In this document: positions 1 to 8,647 of the stretch, piece by piece | Layout of the letters: the number at the start of each line of letters is the position of its first letter | Numbering within the stretch: position 1 is the first letter of the stretch | The notes under the pieces: generated by a model | Databases searched by the model: none | What the model was told of the DNA's origin: nothing | Seen by the model: the letters and a program-made list of their open reading frames with translations, nothing else | Source: Caulobacteraceae bacterium UBA3198 | Lineage (GTDB): Bacteria > Pseudomonadota > Alphaproteobacteria > Caulobacterales > Caulobacteraceae | Direction of reading: 5' to 3' | DNA: 64,000 nucleotides | Assembly: GCA_002363865.1 (NCBI GenBank) | Contig: DEWY01000005.1 | Span: forward strand, 121,269-185,268 | Translations under genes and position numbers: made by a program

Positions 1-1022
1 ACGCCCTCGGCATGGACCAGGGTGCGGCCAAGCTCCGGCATCATGACGCCAGGGTCGTTGGAGCCCATGCGATAGACCATGATCGAACGCTCGGGATGGC
101 CAGGCGCGATGGAGACGGCGAGCCCGCCGGAGCCCCGGCCGGCGGCCACGGGCGCCTTGCCGACTCCCAGATGGGCGGGGCGGGTCTCCTCCACCCCCAG
201 GAACAGGCCGCTGGTGGAGGCCATGCCCGCCGGGTTGTGGCAGTGCGCGCAGTTGGCGTCGAGATAGGCCCGGGCGCGGGACTCCAGCGGCTCGGACAGG
301 TCGTCCCACACCGCGGTCCTGCGCGCTGCGGCTGGGTCGGGTCCGCCGCTCAGGTGGCCCAGCCGGCGCCAGGCGGCCAGCTGGTTCTCAGTCCGGTGGC
401 CATAGTCCAGGTCCCGGTTGAGATTGCGCGCCTTGGGCCCGATGGGAACCAGCTCGCCGTCCGCCGAGTGGCAGGTCTTGCACTGGTTCTGGTTGGGCAC
501 GAGATAGCTGATCGCCTGCGGTGCGCCCGCAGGATCGATGAAGGCCACGTCCAGCCGCGCCCCGGTGCGCTTGAGCACGGCCTCGGCCTGTTCGGCGTTC
601 CAGACATAGGCCAGCGCCGTCCAGCCCTCGGCCTTGCGGATCAGCAGGCGGGTCTCGACATGCCGCTCGCCCACCTGGGGCGCACGCATATCCGGGGCGA
701 AGGCGAAGGTCTTGACCAGCACCGTGCCCACGGGAAATTCCAGAGGCCCATCAGGGCGATAGGTCGCGCTCTGGCCATCTGGGGTGAAGATGAACCTGTG
801 CTTGGCGGCATAGTCGCTGAACAGCGGGGTGTTCAGGTCATAGGGCGTGACCCCCGGGCTCGGGCTCCGCGCCGCCGCATCCTGGAACAGGCCGTAGTCG
901 GACAGCCGCGGGGCTGGCGCCTCGGCCAGCACGACCTCCAGGCGCACAGGGGTAGGGGCCTCGGCGGCCCCGCTCAGCGCCAGGGCGGCCAGGCCAAGCA
1001 GGGCGCCGAGGCTTCGCCTCAC
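1..1022 (-). CDS. SO2930/HNE_0200-family diheme c-type cytochrome (3' end off window)
   Basis: This is a putative exported electron carrier of unknown partner. It begins with a GTG whose last two bases and the following A form the TGA stop of the upstream beta-helix gene (GTGA overlap), so the two genes are translationally coupled. The N-terminus reads as a Sec signal peptide (MRRSLGALLGLAALALSG). Two covalent heme-binding motifs are visible in frame: CKTCH at about residues 181-185 and CAHCH at about 258-262. The last visible segment contains GSNDPGVMMPELGR, near the expected C-terminal end of this family. About 341 codons lie inside the window and the gene runs off the left edge. The family assignment rests on recalled similarity and on its usual partner being a beta-helix protein. 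The reaction is not known. Confidence 0.85.
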   Translation of the reverse strand, partial: MRRSLGALLGLAALALSGAAEAPTPVRLEVVLAEAPAPRLSDYGLFQDAAARSPSPGVTPYDLNTPLFSDYAAKHRFIFTPDGQSATYRPDGPLEFPVGTVLVKTFAFAPDMRAPQVGERHVETRLLIRKAEGWTALAYVWNAEQAEAVLKRTGARLDVAFIDPAGAPQAISYLVPNQNQCKTCHSADGELVPIGPKARNLNRDLDYGHRTENQLAAWRRLGHLSGGPDPAAARRTAVWDDLSEPLESRARAYLDANCAHCHNPAGMASTSGLFLGVEETRPAHLGVGKAPVAAGRGSGGLAVSIAPGHPERSIMVYRMGSNDPGVMMPELGRTLVHAEG

Positions 1023-2218
1023 GAGGTGAGCGCCGCCTGGGCTTCGGGCAGGACCACGGGGGCCGGCTCGCTGATCTCGCCGCGTTCGAGGGTGGCCGCG
1101 ACAGAGGGATTGGCCTGGTCCATGGCGCCGGCCTTGGGCAGGTTGAGGTTCAGCACAGGTCCGTCGGTCAACCGCATGGCCTGGGGACCGCCCTCAGGCG
1201 CCACCCCGTCCCACAGCACGGGCGGCAGGGTTCCGCCGACGGCGGCGGCCAGTTGCGCGCCGCCAGGGAAGGCCGGCGCCCAGCCGTTGCGGCCGATCCT
1301 GTTGTCGCGCACCACCACCTCGCGGGGGATGGGGTTGTAGGTCGGATCGTCGAAGGCCTGGGTGTAGCCCACCAGCATGATCGCCGCGGTCTGGTTGCCG
1401 TCGATCTCGTTGTCGAACACGTGGACGTTGCGGTTGGCCATGATCATCACGCCGGCGCCCACCGGCACGCTGGCGACGATATTGCCCTCCGGCGCGAAGT
1501 TCGGCGTGTCGTTGTTGACGATCCTGTTGTCGAACACCCGGGTGGAGTGTCCCCCCATCACCGGCAGGTTGGGCAGGTCGAAAACCAGGATGCCGCCGGT
1601 ATTGTGGGTGACCGTGTTGCCATAGACGTCGGCGTTGCTGGAGTTCTCGATCTCGATGCCGGCGACGTTGAATTCGGCCACGCTGTTGCGAACGATGATG
1701 TTGTTGGACTGGCCCACATAGATGCCGGCGTCCGAGGCCCCGCGCACCGTGACCCCGTCGATCAGCACATTGGACGAGCCCACCGGATAGACCCCATAGG
1801 CGCCGTTGGTGGCTTTCGGCCCGCCGGTCCATTCGACCCGCAGATTGATCATGCTGATCTGGTCGGCGTCCTTGGACTTGACCCCGTCGCCCTTGGAGTT
1901 CTCCACCGCCAGGTCGCGCACCGTCACCTTGTCGGAGGTGATCAGCAGCCCCTCGGCGCCCCCCTGCTGGCCGTCGAAGGACAACACCGTGGCGTCCGGG
2001 CCCGCGCCCTTGATGGTCACCTCGTCCACGTCCAGGGACAGCCCGTCGGTGAGTTCGTAGCGCCCAGCGGCCAGCTCGACCACGTCGCCGGGCTTGGCGT
2101 CCAGCAGGGCCAGCTGCAGGGCCTCCTGGGCGTCGGCGCCCGGGGCCACGGAGATGGTCTTGGCGTAGGCAGGCGCGGCGAGCGCAAAGGCGCACAGGGC
2201 GAGCGCGAAGCTTCGCAT
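1019..2218 (-). CDS. Secreted right-handed parallel beta-helix repeat protein
   Basis: This 399-residue exported protein starts with a clean signal peptide (MRSFALALCAFALAAPAYA, then KT). The body holds successive Asn/Asp/Val-rich parallel beta-helix (PbH1/NosD-like) repeats, with phrases such as GIEIENSSNADVYGNTVTHN and NIIVRNSV from about residue 60 to 330. I chose the ATG at 2218 because GGAGG lies six bases upstream. The ATG at 2224 overlaps that ribosome-binding site. It is the first gene of a two-gene unit with the downstream diheme cytochrome (GTGA overlap). Such beta-helices bind or cleave polysaccharide in characterised proteins, but no catalytic site is recognisable here, so substrate and role are unknown. 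Confidence 0.88.
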   Translation of the reverse strand: MRSFALALCAFALAAPAYAKTISVAPGADAQEALQLALLDAKPGDVVELAAGRYELTDGLSLDVDEVTIKGAGPDATVLSFDGQQGGAEGLLITSDKVTVRDLAVENSKGDGVKSKDADQISMINLRVEWTGGPKATNGAYGVYPVGSSNVLIDGVTVRGASDAGIYVGQSNNIIVRNSVAEFNVAGIEIENSSNADVYGNTVTHNTGGILVFDLPNLPVMGGHSTRVFDNRIVNNDTPNFAPEGNIVASVPVGAGVMIMANRNVHVFDNEIDGNQTAAIMLVGYTQAFDDPTYNPIPREVVVRDNRIGRNGWAPAFPGGAQLAAAVGGTLPPVLWDGVAPEGGPQAMRLTDGPVLNLNLPKAGAMDQANPSVAATLERGEISEPAPVVLPEAQAALTS

Positions 2219-2406
2219 GGTCATCCTCCCAAAGGAGCCTGCTCTGGACGGCGGGCTTGGTCCCCAGCTTGGCGGCGGGCGGGCAGGGGCGCAACGGCAA
2301 AGAGAACAATGATCAGGAATCCGCCGACGCAACCCGACCGGCCGTGATCGGCGGCCCTTGGCCCGTGGTAACTGTGGCCCAAAGCAAACCGGGACAGGAG
2401 ACGACA

Positions 2407-3177
2407 ATGGATCTGCAGCTGAAGGGCAAGAAGGCCGTGGTCACCGGCGCGAGCCGTGGCATCGGCTGGTCGATCGCCGAGCTCCTGGCCGACGAGGGCT
2501 GCGACGTGGCCGTCTGCGCCCGGGGCCAGGACGGCGTCGACGCGGCGGTGAAGGCCCTGGAAGCCAAGGGCGTCAAAGCCTGGGGACGGGCGGTGGACAT
2601 CGCCGACGGCCCGGCCATCACCGGCTTCGTCGAGGATGCGGCCAAGGAACTGGGCGGTCTCGACATCCTGATCTCCAACGCCAGCGCCCTGGTCAATGGC
2701 GGCTCGGAGGCCGACTGGCGCTCCATGTTCGAGATCGACATGCTGGGCGCGGTCCGCACCTATCAGGCGGCCAAGCCCCATCTGGAAAAGGCCGCCGGCG
2801 CTGGCGGCGACGCGGCCTTCATCATCACCTCGTCGGTGTCGGCGGCCGAAGCCAGCGGCCCCTCGGCCTATGGCGCCATGAAGGCCGCCCTGATCCACTA
2901 CGCCAAGGGCGTGGCCAAGGAGGGCGCGGCCAAGGGGGTGCGTTGTAACGTCGTCTCGCCAGGTACGGTCTTCTTCGAGGGCGGCGTCTGGGGCAATGTG
3001 AAGGCCAATGCGCCGGGCTTCTTCGAGGCCATGATCAAGCGCAACCCCACCGGCCGTATGGCCACGCCCGAAGAGGTGGCCGCCGCCACCGTCTTCCTGG
3101 CCAGCCCACGGTCGGCCTTCACCACCGGCATCAACATGCTGGTGGACGGCGCCATCTCCAGCCGTGTGAACTTCTGA
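2407..3177 (+). CDS. SDR-family NAD(P)-dependent oxidoreductase
   Basis: This 256-residue classical short-chain dehydrogenase has an N-terminal Rossmann cofactor motif TGASRGIG at about residues 14-21 and the catalytic Ser...Tyr-x-x-x-Lys set in SSVSAAEASGPSAYGAMK. The C-terminal region has the usual TGINMLVDGA ending. I chose the ATG at 2407 because GGACAGGAG lies just upstream and the protein begins in the normal place for the fold; the open frame upstream has no family similarity. Substrate is unknown; fatty-acyl or steroid-type 3-hydroxy/3-oxo substrates are typical of close relatives. It is monocistronic and followed by a strong hairpin. Confidence 0.9.
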   Translation: MDLQLKGKKAVVTGASRGIGWSIAELLADEGCDVAVCARGQDGVDAAVKALEAKGVKAWGRAVDIADGPAITGFVEDAAKELGGLDILISNASALVNGGSEADWRSMFEIDMLGAVRTYQAAKPHLEKAAGAGGDAAFIITSSVSAAEASGPSAYGAMKAALIHYAKGVAKEGAAKGVRCNVVSPGTVFFEGGVWGNVKANAPGFFEAMIKRNPTGRMATPEEVAAATVFLASPRSAFTTGINMLVDGAISSRVNF

Positions 3178-3191
3178 TCGAAGGACCGACA

Positions 3192-3214
3192 GGGTGCGGC
3201 GGGACGCCGCACCC
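3192..3214 (+). terminator. Stem-loop terminator after SDR gene
   Basis: There is a perfect 10-bp stem (GGGTGCGGCG / CGCCGCACCC) with a GGA loop 15 bases after the SDR stop. A second small hairpin (TCAAG/CTTGA, 3215-3230) follows. There is no U-run, so it may be a weak intrinsic terminator or a 3'-end stabiliser. Confidence 0.55.
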
Positions 3215-3292
3215 TCAAGCGCCGCCTTGAGGACAGGGGATTAATCTGACGACCTTAGGATGCCGGTCTGAAATCACAGAGAGGGCCTGCCC

Positions 3293-5302
3293 TTGGTCCA
3301 GTCTCCCGTTCCGCTAGAGGCGGTGCGCGCCACCGCCGAGCGGGTGGTCCGGCTGGCCCATGCGGTCTATGGCGGGGTCGGCGCCGACGTGGTCTGGCGG
3401 GAGGGCCGTCGGCACTCCCGCACCCGGCCATTCAAGGGCGACGCCAACAAGCGCTTCCCCAGCCGCCAAGTCATCAGTGCGGCCGAGTCCCTGTGGATCG
3501 CCGATTTCGACACCGACCCCAAGGCCCAGGCGCTGAATCTGGCCCCTGGAAGCCCTGACGTGAAAGCCTTCCTGGGCGTTCCGATCCTTAGCGACGGGAA
3601 GGTCCTGGGCGCTCTGATCGCCATCGACGTGAAGGCCCGGCCGCAGGTCGACAAGGTGCTGCGGCACTTTGAATCGCTCGCCTCCCTCCTGGGCGACGAC
3701 TATGCCCGGGTGAAGATGGCCAATGAGCTGGAGGCGGCGCTGGAAGACTCCGCGCGCTCCGAGCGGCGGCTCCGCGCCGCCATGCGGATCGCCAGAATCC
3801 GGGTCTGGGAGCTGGACCACGCCCGGCGCGAAGCGTTCAGCGAACAGCAGAGCCGCGACCTGATCGACTATGATGCGGCCATGGAGAAACTGTGGGCGCC
3901 TGTGCATCCCGAGGATCTGCCCGACGCCGTCGCAGCCTGGGACCAGCATATGTCCGGCGGACCGCCGCTCCATATCGTCCACCGGCATGTTCGCCAGGAC
4001 GGCGGCATGCACTGGGTGGAGAGCGTCGCCGAGGCGATCCGCGACGAGGCCGGCGAACTGATCGGCGCCGTGGGCGCGGTGCGCAATATCGACCAGGAAA
4101 AGCGCAACGAACTGGACCTGATCGAGGCCCGTCAGGCGGCGGAGGCGGCCAACGAGGCCAAGAGCCTTTTCCTCGCCACGGTGAGCCACGAGATCCGAAC
4201 GCCGCTCAACGGCATCTACGGCATGGCCCAGGCCATGGCCCGCGATGGCCTGCCGGACGAACAGCGCCAGCGGCTTGAGGTCATCTGCCGCTCCAGCGAA
4301 AGCCTGCTCGCCATCGTCAATGACGTCCTCGACCTCTCCAAGATCAACGCCGGGAAGGTCGAACTGGAGTCGATCGACTTTGACCCCGTCGAACTGGCCC
4401 ACGGGGTCAGGGCGACCTTCGCCGCCCTGGCCGCGGCCAAGGCCCTGGACCTGCGGGTGGAGGCGACCCCCTCGGCCAGGGGCGCTTTCCGCGGTGATCC
4501 GGGGCGGGTGCGTCAGGTCCTGTCGAACCTGGTCTCCAACGCCCTGAAGTTCACCACCGCCGGCGCGGTGGTCATCGGCCTCGACCACGGGCCCGAAGGG
4601 CTGCGCCTCAGCGTCACCGACACCGGAGTGGGGATCGCCGCTGAGCGACAACCCCATATCTTCGACTCCTTTGTCCAGGCCGACAGCTCCACCACGCGGC
4701 ATTTCGGCGGCACGGGCCTGGGCCTGAGCATCAGTCGCGAGCTGGTGCGACTGATGGCGGGTGAGCTCTCGGTCACCAGCGAGCTCGGCGCCGGGTCCAC
4801 CTTCCTGGTCACCTTGCCTCTCGCCAGGGGCTCCATGGCGGCCCTCACCGCGCCCGCGACGGCGTCCGGGAGCGAGCCGGCGCTGGAGTCCCTCGGCGAC
4901 TCCCTGCGCGTCCTGGCGGCGGAGGATAACCAGGTCAATCAGCTGGTGCTCAGCACCCTGTTGGGCCAACTGGGCGTCGAACCCAGCTTCGTCGCGGACG
5001 GGGCCCAGGCCCTGGAGGCCTGGCGTCGCGAGCCCTGGGACCTGATCCTCATGGACGCCCAGATGCCGGTCATGGATGGCGTCGAGGCCACACGGCTGAT
5101 CCGCGCCGAGGAGGCGGGGTCTGGCCGACTGCGCACCCCGATCATCGCCCTGACCGCCAATGCGTTGAGCCATCAGGTGGCTGAATATGTCGCCTGCGGC
5201 ATGGACGAGGTGGTGGCCAAGCCGCTTGAGGTCAGTCGCCTGGTGGAGGCGATGAACACCGCCTTGGCCCCACGCCCCCTTGATCAGGGCGGCGCGCCCT
5301 AG
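3293..5302 (+). CDS. Hybrid sensor histidine kinase (GAF-PAS-HisKA-HATPase-REC)
   Basis: This is a soluble 669-residue hybrid kinase with no membrane segment. An N-terminal GAF domain spans about residues 10-140 (AFLGVPIL and GALIAIDVK), a PAS/PAC domain about 155-275, a HisKA domain with SHEIRTPLN and phosphoacceptor His299, and an HATPase_c domain with the N box about 411-420, DTGVGI 443-448 and GGTGLGLSI 472-480. A C-terminal receiver has the acidic pair ED at 544-545 and phospho-acceptor Asp588 in ILMDAQMP. It starts with TTG at 3293; no better in-frame start exists and the GAF domain begins at once. The output partner is not encoded next to it, so a separate Hpt and regulator are needed; an Hpt gene lies at 20232-20723. 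Confidence 0.9.
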   Translation: MVQSPVPLEAVRATAERVVRLAHAVYGGVGADVVWREGRRHSRTRPFKGDANKRFPSRQVISAAESLWIADFDTDPKAQALNLAPGSPDVKAFLGVPILSDGKVLGALIAIDVKARPQVDKVLRHFESLASLLGDDYARVKMANELEAALEDSARSERRLRAAMRIARIRVWELDHARREAFSEQQSRDLIDYDAAMEKLWAPVHPEDLPDAVAAWDQHMSGGPPLHIVHRHVRQDGGMHWVESVAEAIRDEAGELIGAVGAVRNIDQEKRNELDLIEARQAAEAANEAKSLFLATVSHEIRTPLNGIYGMAQAMARDGLPDEQRQRLEVICRSSESLLAIVNDVLDLSKINAGKVELESIDFDPVELAHGVRATFAALAAAKALDLRVEATPSARGAFRGDPGRVRQVLSNLVSNALKFTTAGAVVIGLDHGPEGLRLSVTDTGVGIAAERQPHIFDSFVQADSSTTRHFGGTGLGLSISRELVRLMAGELSVTSELGAGSTFLVTLPLARGSMAALTAPATASGSEPALESLGDSLRVLAAEDNQVNQLVLSTLLGQLGVEPSFVADGAQALEAWRREPWDLILMDAQMPVMDGVEATRLIRAEEAGSGRLRTPIIALTANALSHQVAEYVACGMDEVVAKPLEVSRLVEAMNTALAPRPLDQGGAP

Positions 5303-5352
5303 AAGACTGGGGCGGGATCGGGTAGCCGGGACCCAAGGCCAGGAGCTCCGCC

Positions 5353-6081
5353 ATGATCGAACAGACCCACGAGATTGCGACGCCGGACGGCCCGATGACC
5401 ACCTTCGTGGTTCATCCGGAGCGCGATGGGCCCCATCCGGTGATCCTGTTCTTCATGGACGCCCCGGCCATCCGCGAGGAGTTGCGCGACATGGCCCGAC
5501 GCCTGGCCACTGTCGGCTACTACGTGATGCTGCCCAACCTCTATCACCGGGCCGGGGTGATGGAGATCGGCGACCTGAATGACGAGGCCACCCGCACCCG
5601 CATGGTCGACCTGATGAACGGCCTGACCATCCCCATGGTCATGGCCGATAGCGACGCCCTGTTGGCCTTCGCCGACAAGGACCCGGCGGCAGGCGGCGGC
5701 CCGGCCGGGTGTCTGGGCTATTGCATGAGCGGGCAGTTCTCGATCAACGCCGCGGCCCGCCACCCTGAGCGCATCGCCGCGGCGGCCTCGCTATATGGCA
5801 CCTATCTGGTCACCGACCGCGAGGACAGCCCCCATAAGGTCGCCCACCAGACCGAGGCCGAGCTCTATTTCGCCTGCGCTGAAACCGATCGCTGGGCGCC
5901 GCTGGAGACCGTCCGCGCCTTGGCGCAGGCGCTTGAGCCCCGCGATGCGCCCACCGAGGTCGAGCTCTATCCCGGCACGTCCCACGGCTTCGCCTTTCCG
6001 CAGCGGGCGGCCTATGACAAGGCGGCCGCCGAGCGCCATTGGGAGCGGCTGATCACGCTGTTTGGCCGCAACTTGGGTTAG
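5353..6081 (+). CDS. Dienelactone hydrolase family protein
   Basis: This 242-residue alpha/beta hydrolase of the dienelactone hydrolase family carries the nucleophile Cys in the elbow GYCMSGQ, with a later Asp (ETDRWAP) and His (GTSHGF) completing a Cys-Asp-His triad. The family opens lactone rings or hydrolyses esters in aromatic and halo-aromatic catabolism, but many members have unknown substrates. It has a good AGGAG upstream and follows the hybrid kinase by about 50 bases, so co-transcription is possible. It ends three bases before the convergent DUF4126 gene. Confidence 0.88.
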   Translation: MIEQTHEIATPDGPMTTFVVHPERDGPHPVILFFMDAPAIREELRDMARRLATVGYYVMLPNLYHRAGVMEIGDLNDEATRTRMVDLMNGLTIPMVMADSDALLAFADKDPAAGGGPAGCLGYCMSGQFSINAAARHPERIAAAASLYGTYLVTDREDSPHKVAHQTEAELYFACAETDRWAPLETVRALAQALEPRDAPTEVELYPGTSHGFAFPQRAAYDKAAAERHWERLITLFGRNLG

Positions 6082-6084
6082 GGG

Positions 6085-6552
6085 TCAGCGCCGGTTGACG
6101 GTCAAGGCTACGACCGCGGCGCCGGCGGCGACGATCAGCGCATCCTCCAGGAGGCCGCTTGGGGTCTGGCCCTTCTTCGTCATGGCGCGCTTGCGGCCCG
6201 CCAGGGTCAGATAGGCCAGCGGGACGGCGGTGGTCACCGCGACCGCAGCGCCGGACCGTTCGCGTCCCCGGGGCGCCAGGGCCGCGCCGGCGATGCCGGC
6301 GCTCATGACTCGAGCCAGCAGCCCCAGAAACACCGTCCGATCGGGGGCCGACTTCATCTTGTCGCCGAACAGTTCGCCCACCCCCATGGCCAGGGCGCCG
6401 AACTTGAACAGGGGATGATCCAGAAGGACAAGGGCCCCAGGGGTTCGACGTCCAGCGAGCCGGGCGGTCGCCAGCGTGGCCATGGGAGTCATGGACCGGG
6501 CGCTGGCGACGGCGCCGATCAGGGCGGAGGGGAGGAGGCCTGGCTGTTTCAT
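6085..6552 (-). CDS. DUF4126-like small membrane protein
   Basis: This 155-residue hydrophobic protein starts MKQPGLLPSALIGAVA. It has several predicted membrane or Gly/Ala-rich segments (SALIGAVASA, ALAMGVGELFGD, AGIAGAAL, VTTAVPLAYLTLAG, DALIVAAGAAVVALTVNRR). The repeated Gly/Ala pattern and the GELFGDK phrase resemble DUF4126. I chose the ATG at 6552; the frame is open further upstream, but that part is antisense to the 57-residue gene at 6656-6829 and lacks family character. Function is unknown. Confidence 0.72.
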   Translation of the reverse strand: MKQPGLLPSALIGAVASARSMTPMATLATARLAGRRTPGALVLLDHPLFKFGALAMGVGELFGDKMKSAPDRTVFLGLLARVMSAGIAGAALAPRGRERSGAAVAVTTAVPLAYLTLAGRKRAMTKKGQTPSGLLEDALIVAAGAAVVALTVNRR

Positions 6553-6655
6553 CCCCGCTAAACTCAGGACCGGGCGCGGGGGTTCAGTGGCAATCGAAGG
6601 ATCGCTGCGCCAGGCGAGGCGTTGGGGGAGGGGAACTCTTTCCCAGGAGACCGGC

Positions 6656-6829
6656 ATGCCCGACCCCGAACTCATCCCTGATCCTGCCGGCGAACCGCAG
6701 TCGCCGCCCAGCGAACTGCCAGCCGGCGGGCGCCCAGGCCAGGACATTCCCGAACTGCCCGACCGGGGCGATCCCCTGGAGAACGATGTCGAGAAGGGCC
6801 CCGACGGGCTCGACATCGGGCCCCGCTAG
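6656..6829 (+). CDS. Small acidic Pro/Asp-rich protein, 57 aa
   Basis: This 57-residue hypothetical protein (MPDPELIPDPAGEPQSPP..., ending DGLDIGPR) is rich in Pro, Asp, Glu and Gly, so it is probably intrinsically disordered and soluble. AGGAGA lies six bases before the ATG. It is divergent from the DUF4126 gene and followed 18 bases later by another 57-residue ORF on the same strand. A small hairpin GGGAA-CTCT-TTCCC sits just before the ribosome-binding site. I recognise no domain. Confidence 0.6.
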   Translation: MPDPELIPDPAGEPQSPPSELPAGGRPGQDIPELPDRGDPLENDVEKGPDGLDIGPR

Positions 6830-6847
6830 GCGACTGGAGACGTTCTG

Positions 6848-7021
6848 ATGGATGACGAGACTGACGCCACTCCCCAAACTGCCGGTTCAGACACCACAGA
6901 AGTCGAGGGGAAAAAGCCGGCGGACTCAGCCGACCAGGTTCGAGAACGCGTCCGAGCCCAGCGGCGGCATATCACCGGCCTGACCGGCAAAGACCCCCTG
7001 CGCGGCGGGATCGACGACTAA
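6848..7021 (+). CDS. Small charged hypothetical protein, 57 aa
   Basis: This 57-residue ORF (MDDETDATPQTAGSDTTEVE..., ending KDPLRGGIDDY) has an acidic, Thr/Asp-rich first half and a basic second half (QVRERVRAQRRHITGLTG). The start has GGAGA upstream. It follows the preceding 57-residue ORF by 18 bases, which suggests a two-gene operon. There is no membrane segment and no known domain. The asymmetric charge would suit a small adaptor or nucleic-acid-associated protein, but that is a guess. Confidence 0.55.
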   Translation: MDDETDATPQTAGSDTTEVEGKKPADSADQVRERVRAQRRHITGLTGKDPLRGGIDD

Positions 7022-7175
7022 GGTAGGAGGGGGCGTTCGAGCCGTGCGATGAGGGGCTCCAGATCTGAGGCTCCCTTTGCGCCTCCCGTCGGGCGTCGTG
7101 CCGCTCAACGCCCGGTTGCTCGTCTTCGGTCCCGCGAGCTAAGGTCCGGGACTCGAGATCGGGGGATCCATCGCC

Positions 7176-8627
7176 ATGCAACGCACAGCTGCCTTGCTCC
7201 TGGGGCTGGTGATCGCCGCCTGGACCGGTCAGACGTCTCTCGCGGCTGTGCCGCATCCACTCTGGTCAAGCGACGAGCTGCGGGCTGCCCGTAGCGTCGA
7301 CGAAGAGTCGGCGCTGGTCTTCGATGTGCAGGCTGAGACCTCGAGCGGGGGGGAGACAACCTCCGCGAACTTCACCGTGACCCTGGCCCCGAGCTTTACC
7401 TTTCTCGACCGAGGACCTTCCAAAGAGCTGGAAGACCATTGGTTGTGCCGAAGCGCACGCTGGAACGCAGACGCGTTGACTCTTGAGCACGTGAACTGTC
7501 ACGCACTCGTTGGCTTCCTGCGGATCGAGCTGGTGAACCGTCAGATGCTCGGGCGTGCGCTGTCGGCGGCTTCGGAAGATCTCGCAGGTGATCATACCTA
7601 CCTGAGCGAGGCCGAACTGGGCGTTCAGGCCAATAGGCCCCAGCGTCTGAGGGTCGCGCGTAGCGGTGACGTCACGGAGGTGCGACTGGGTCGGCGGCGG
7701 GTCGCCGTTTTCGAGGGTTCGGCCACCGCAGTGACGCCCGATGAAGCGCGCCGCGTGAGGCGGTTCTTCGCCCGCAACGAAATCCTCCACCCTCAGGTGC
7801 GCGCAGCGCTTCCTACAGACGCCCTGCCGGCGCTGATAGGGTTTGAACGCAGCGGCATGAAGCTCGGCGACGACTACCGGGTGCTGCGAATTTCCAATGC
7901 CCGACGCGTGAGGACGGCCTATCCGCTTCCGGAGGCGCTGAGTTCTGACCTGGTCTCGGCCCTGGGGGGCTCTAGCCCCCGCGAGCAGGCGTTGGCGCGG
8001 TCCCAGGCGGCTCTCTCGGGCGCGGCGGTGAAGCCCGAGGCGACAGCCATCAAAGCTCGATTTGACGAGGCGGTTGAGGCCGGCCGAGCGCTTCACGGCC
8101 TGCTTCTTCTCATTGAACTTAGCCAGCTCTACCCCGAGATCAGCCTGCGCGGTGACCCGCAGATGGTGCGGTTGGGGGAACTCATGGATCAGTCTCTGGA
8201 CGTCGCGGCGTTTGATTTAGCCAACAGCTTGGCCGGTGATCCTCGTGCCGAAGGCGATCGTGAGGCGGCGGCGCGCTTCCTGGTGTCCGACACCATGGCC
8301 TCGGCCCCGTTCAACACGTTTCGCTACGTGACCTATGCCAACCTCATACGGGGCGTCGGCGACACCTCCGGCTGGGACCCCGCGATCGCTCAGAGCATGC
8401 CGGCAAGTCTCACCGACGCCTACTGGCTCCACGTTGTCGCCTATCCCTGGGCGTCGGGCGCTTACAAGGATGTCGGAGACGCATACTTTGGAACGTATCA
8501 ACCCGTGGAAGCGTGGGCGGCTTACGACCTGGGACGCGCCGTGGACCCTGGCTGGGCGAGCGGTCCAATGAAGGCGGTCGAGACGTTTGAGCGTCAGCTT
8601 CGGGCGCGGGAACCCGACTTCTTCTAG
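7176..8627 (+). CDS. Secreted hypothetical protein, 483 aa
   Basis: This is a 483-residue protein I do not recognise. Residues 1-23 form a signal peptide (MQRTAALLLGLVIAAWTG...). The middle has Arg-rich and beta-strand-like stretches, and the C-terminal third is helical, Ala/Leu-rich and Trp/Tyr-containing, with a possible TPR-like tail (PVEAWAAYDLGRAVDP). Codon choice is less GC-biased than its neighbours (more TTT, GAT, CGT, TCG), suggesting acquisition or weak codon selection. It is flanked by about 150 noncoding bases upstream and ends 20 bases before a convergent gene. Confidence 0.75.
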   Translation: MQRTAALLLGLVIAAWTGQTSLAAVPHPLWSSDELRAARSVDEESALVFDVQAETSSGGETTSANFTVTLAPSFTFLDRGPSKELEDHWLCRSARWNADALTLEHVNCHALVGFLRIELVNRQMLGRALSAASEDLAGDHTYLSEAELGVQANRPQRLRVARSGDVTEVRLGRRRVAVFEGSATAVTPDEARRVRRFFARNEILHPQVRAALPTDALPALIGFERSGMKLGDDYRVLRISNARRVRTAYPLPEALSSDLVSALGGSSPREQALARSQAALSGAAVKPEATAIKARFDEAVEAGRALHGLLLLIELSQLYPEISLRGDPQMVRLGELMDQSLDVAAFDLANSLAGDPRAEGDREAAARFLVSDTMASAPFNTFRYVTYANLIRGVGDTSGWDPAIAQSMPASLTDAYWLHVVAYPWASGAYKDVGDAYFGTYQPVEAWAAYDLGRAVDPGWASGPMKAVETFERQLRAREPDFF

Positions 8628-8647
8628 GGCTTGGCCATCATCTGAGC

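Noticed and set aside
12..1340. Long plus-strand open frame opposite the cytochrome and beta-helix genes
   Set aside because: It is antisense shadow of high-GC codons. The minus strand holds CxxCH motifs, signal peptide and a coupled start.
7021..7175. Small gene between the 57-residue ORF and the secreted protein
   Set aside because: Open frames there have no ribosome-binding site and no consistent codon bias; treated as control region.
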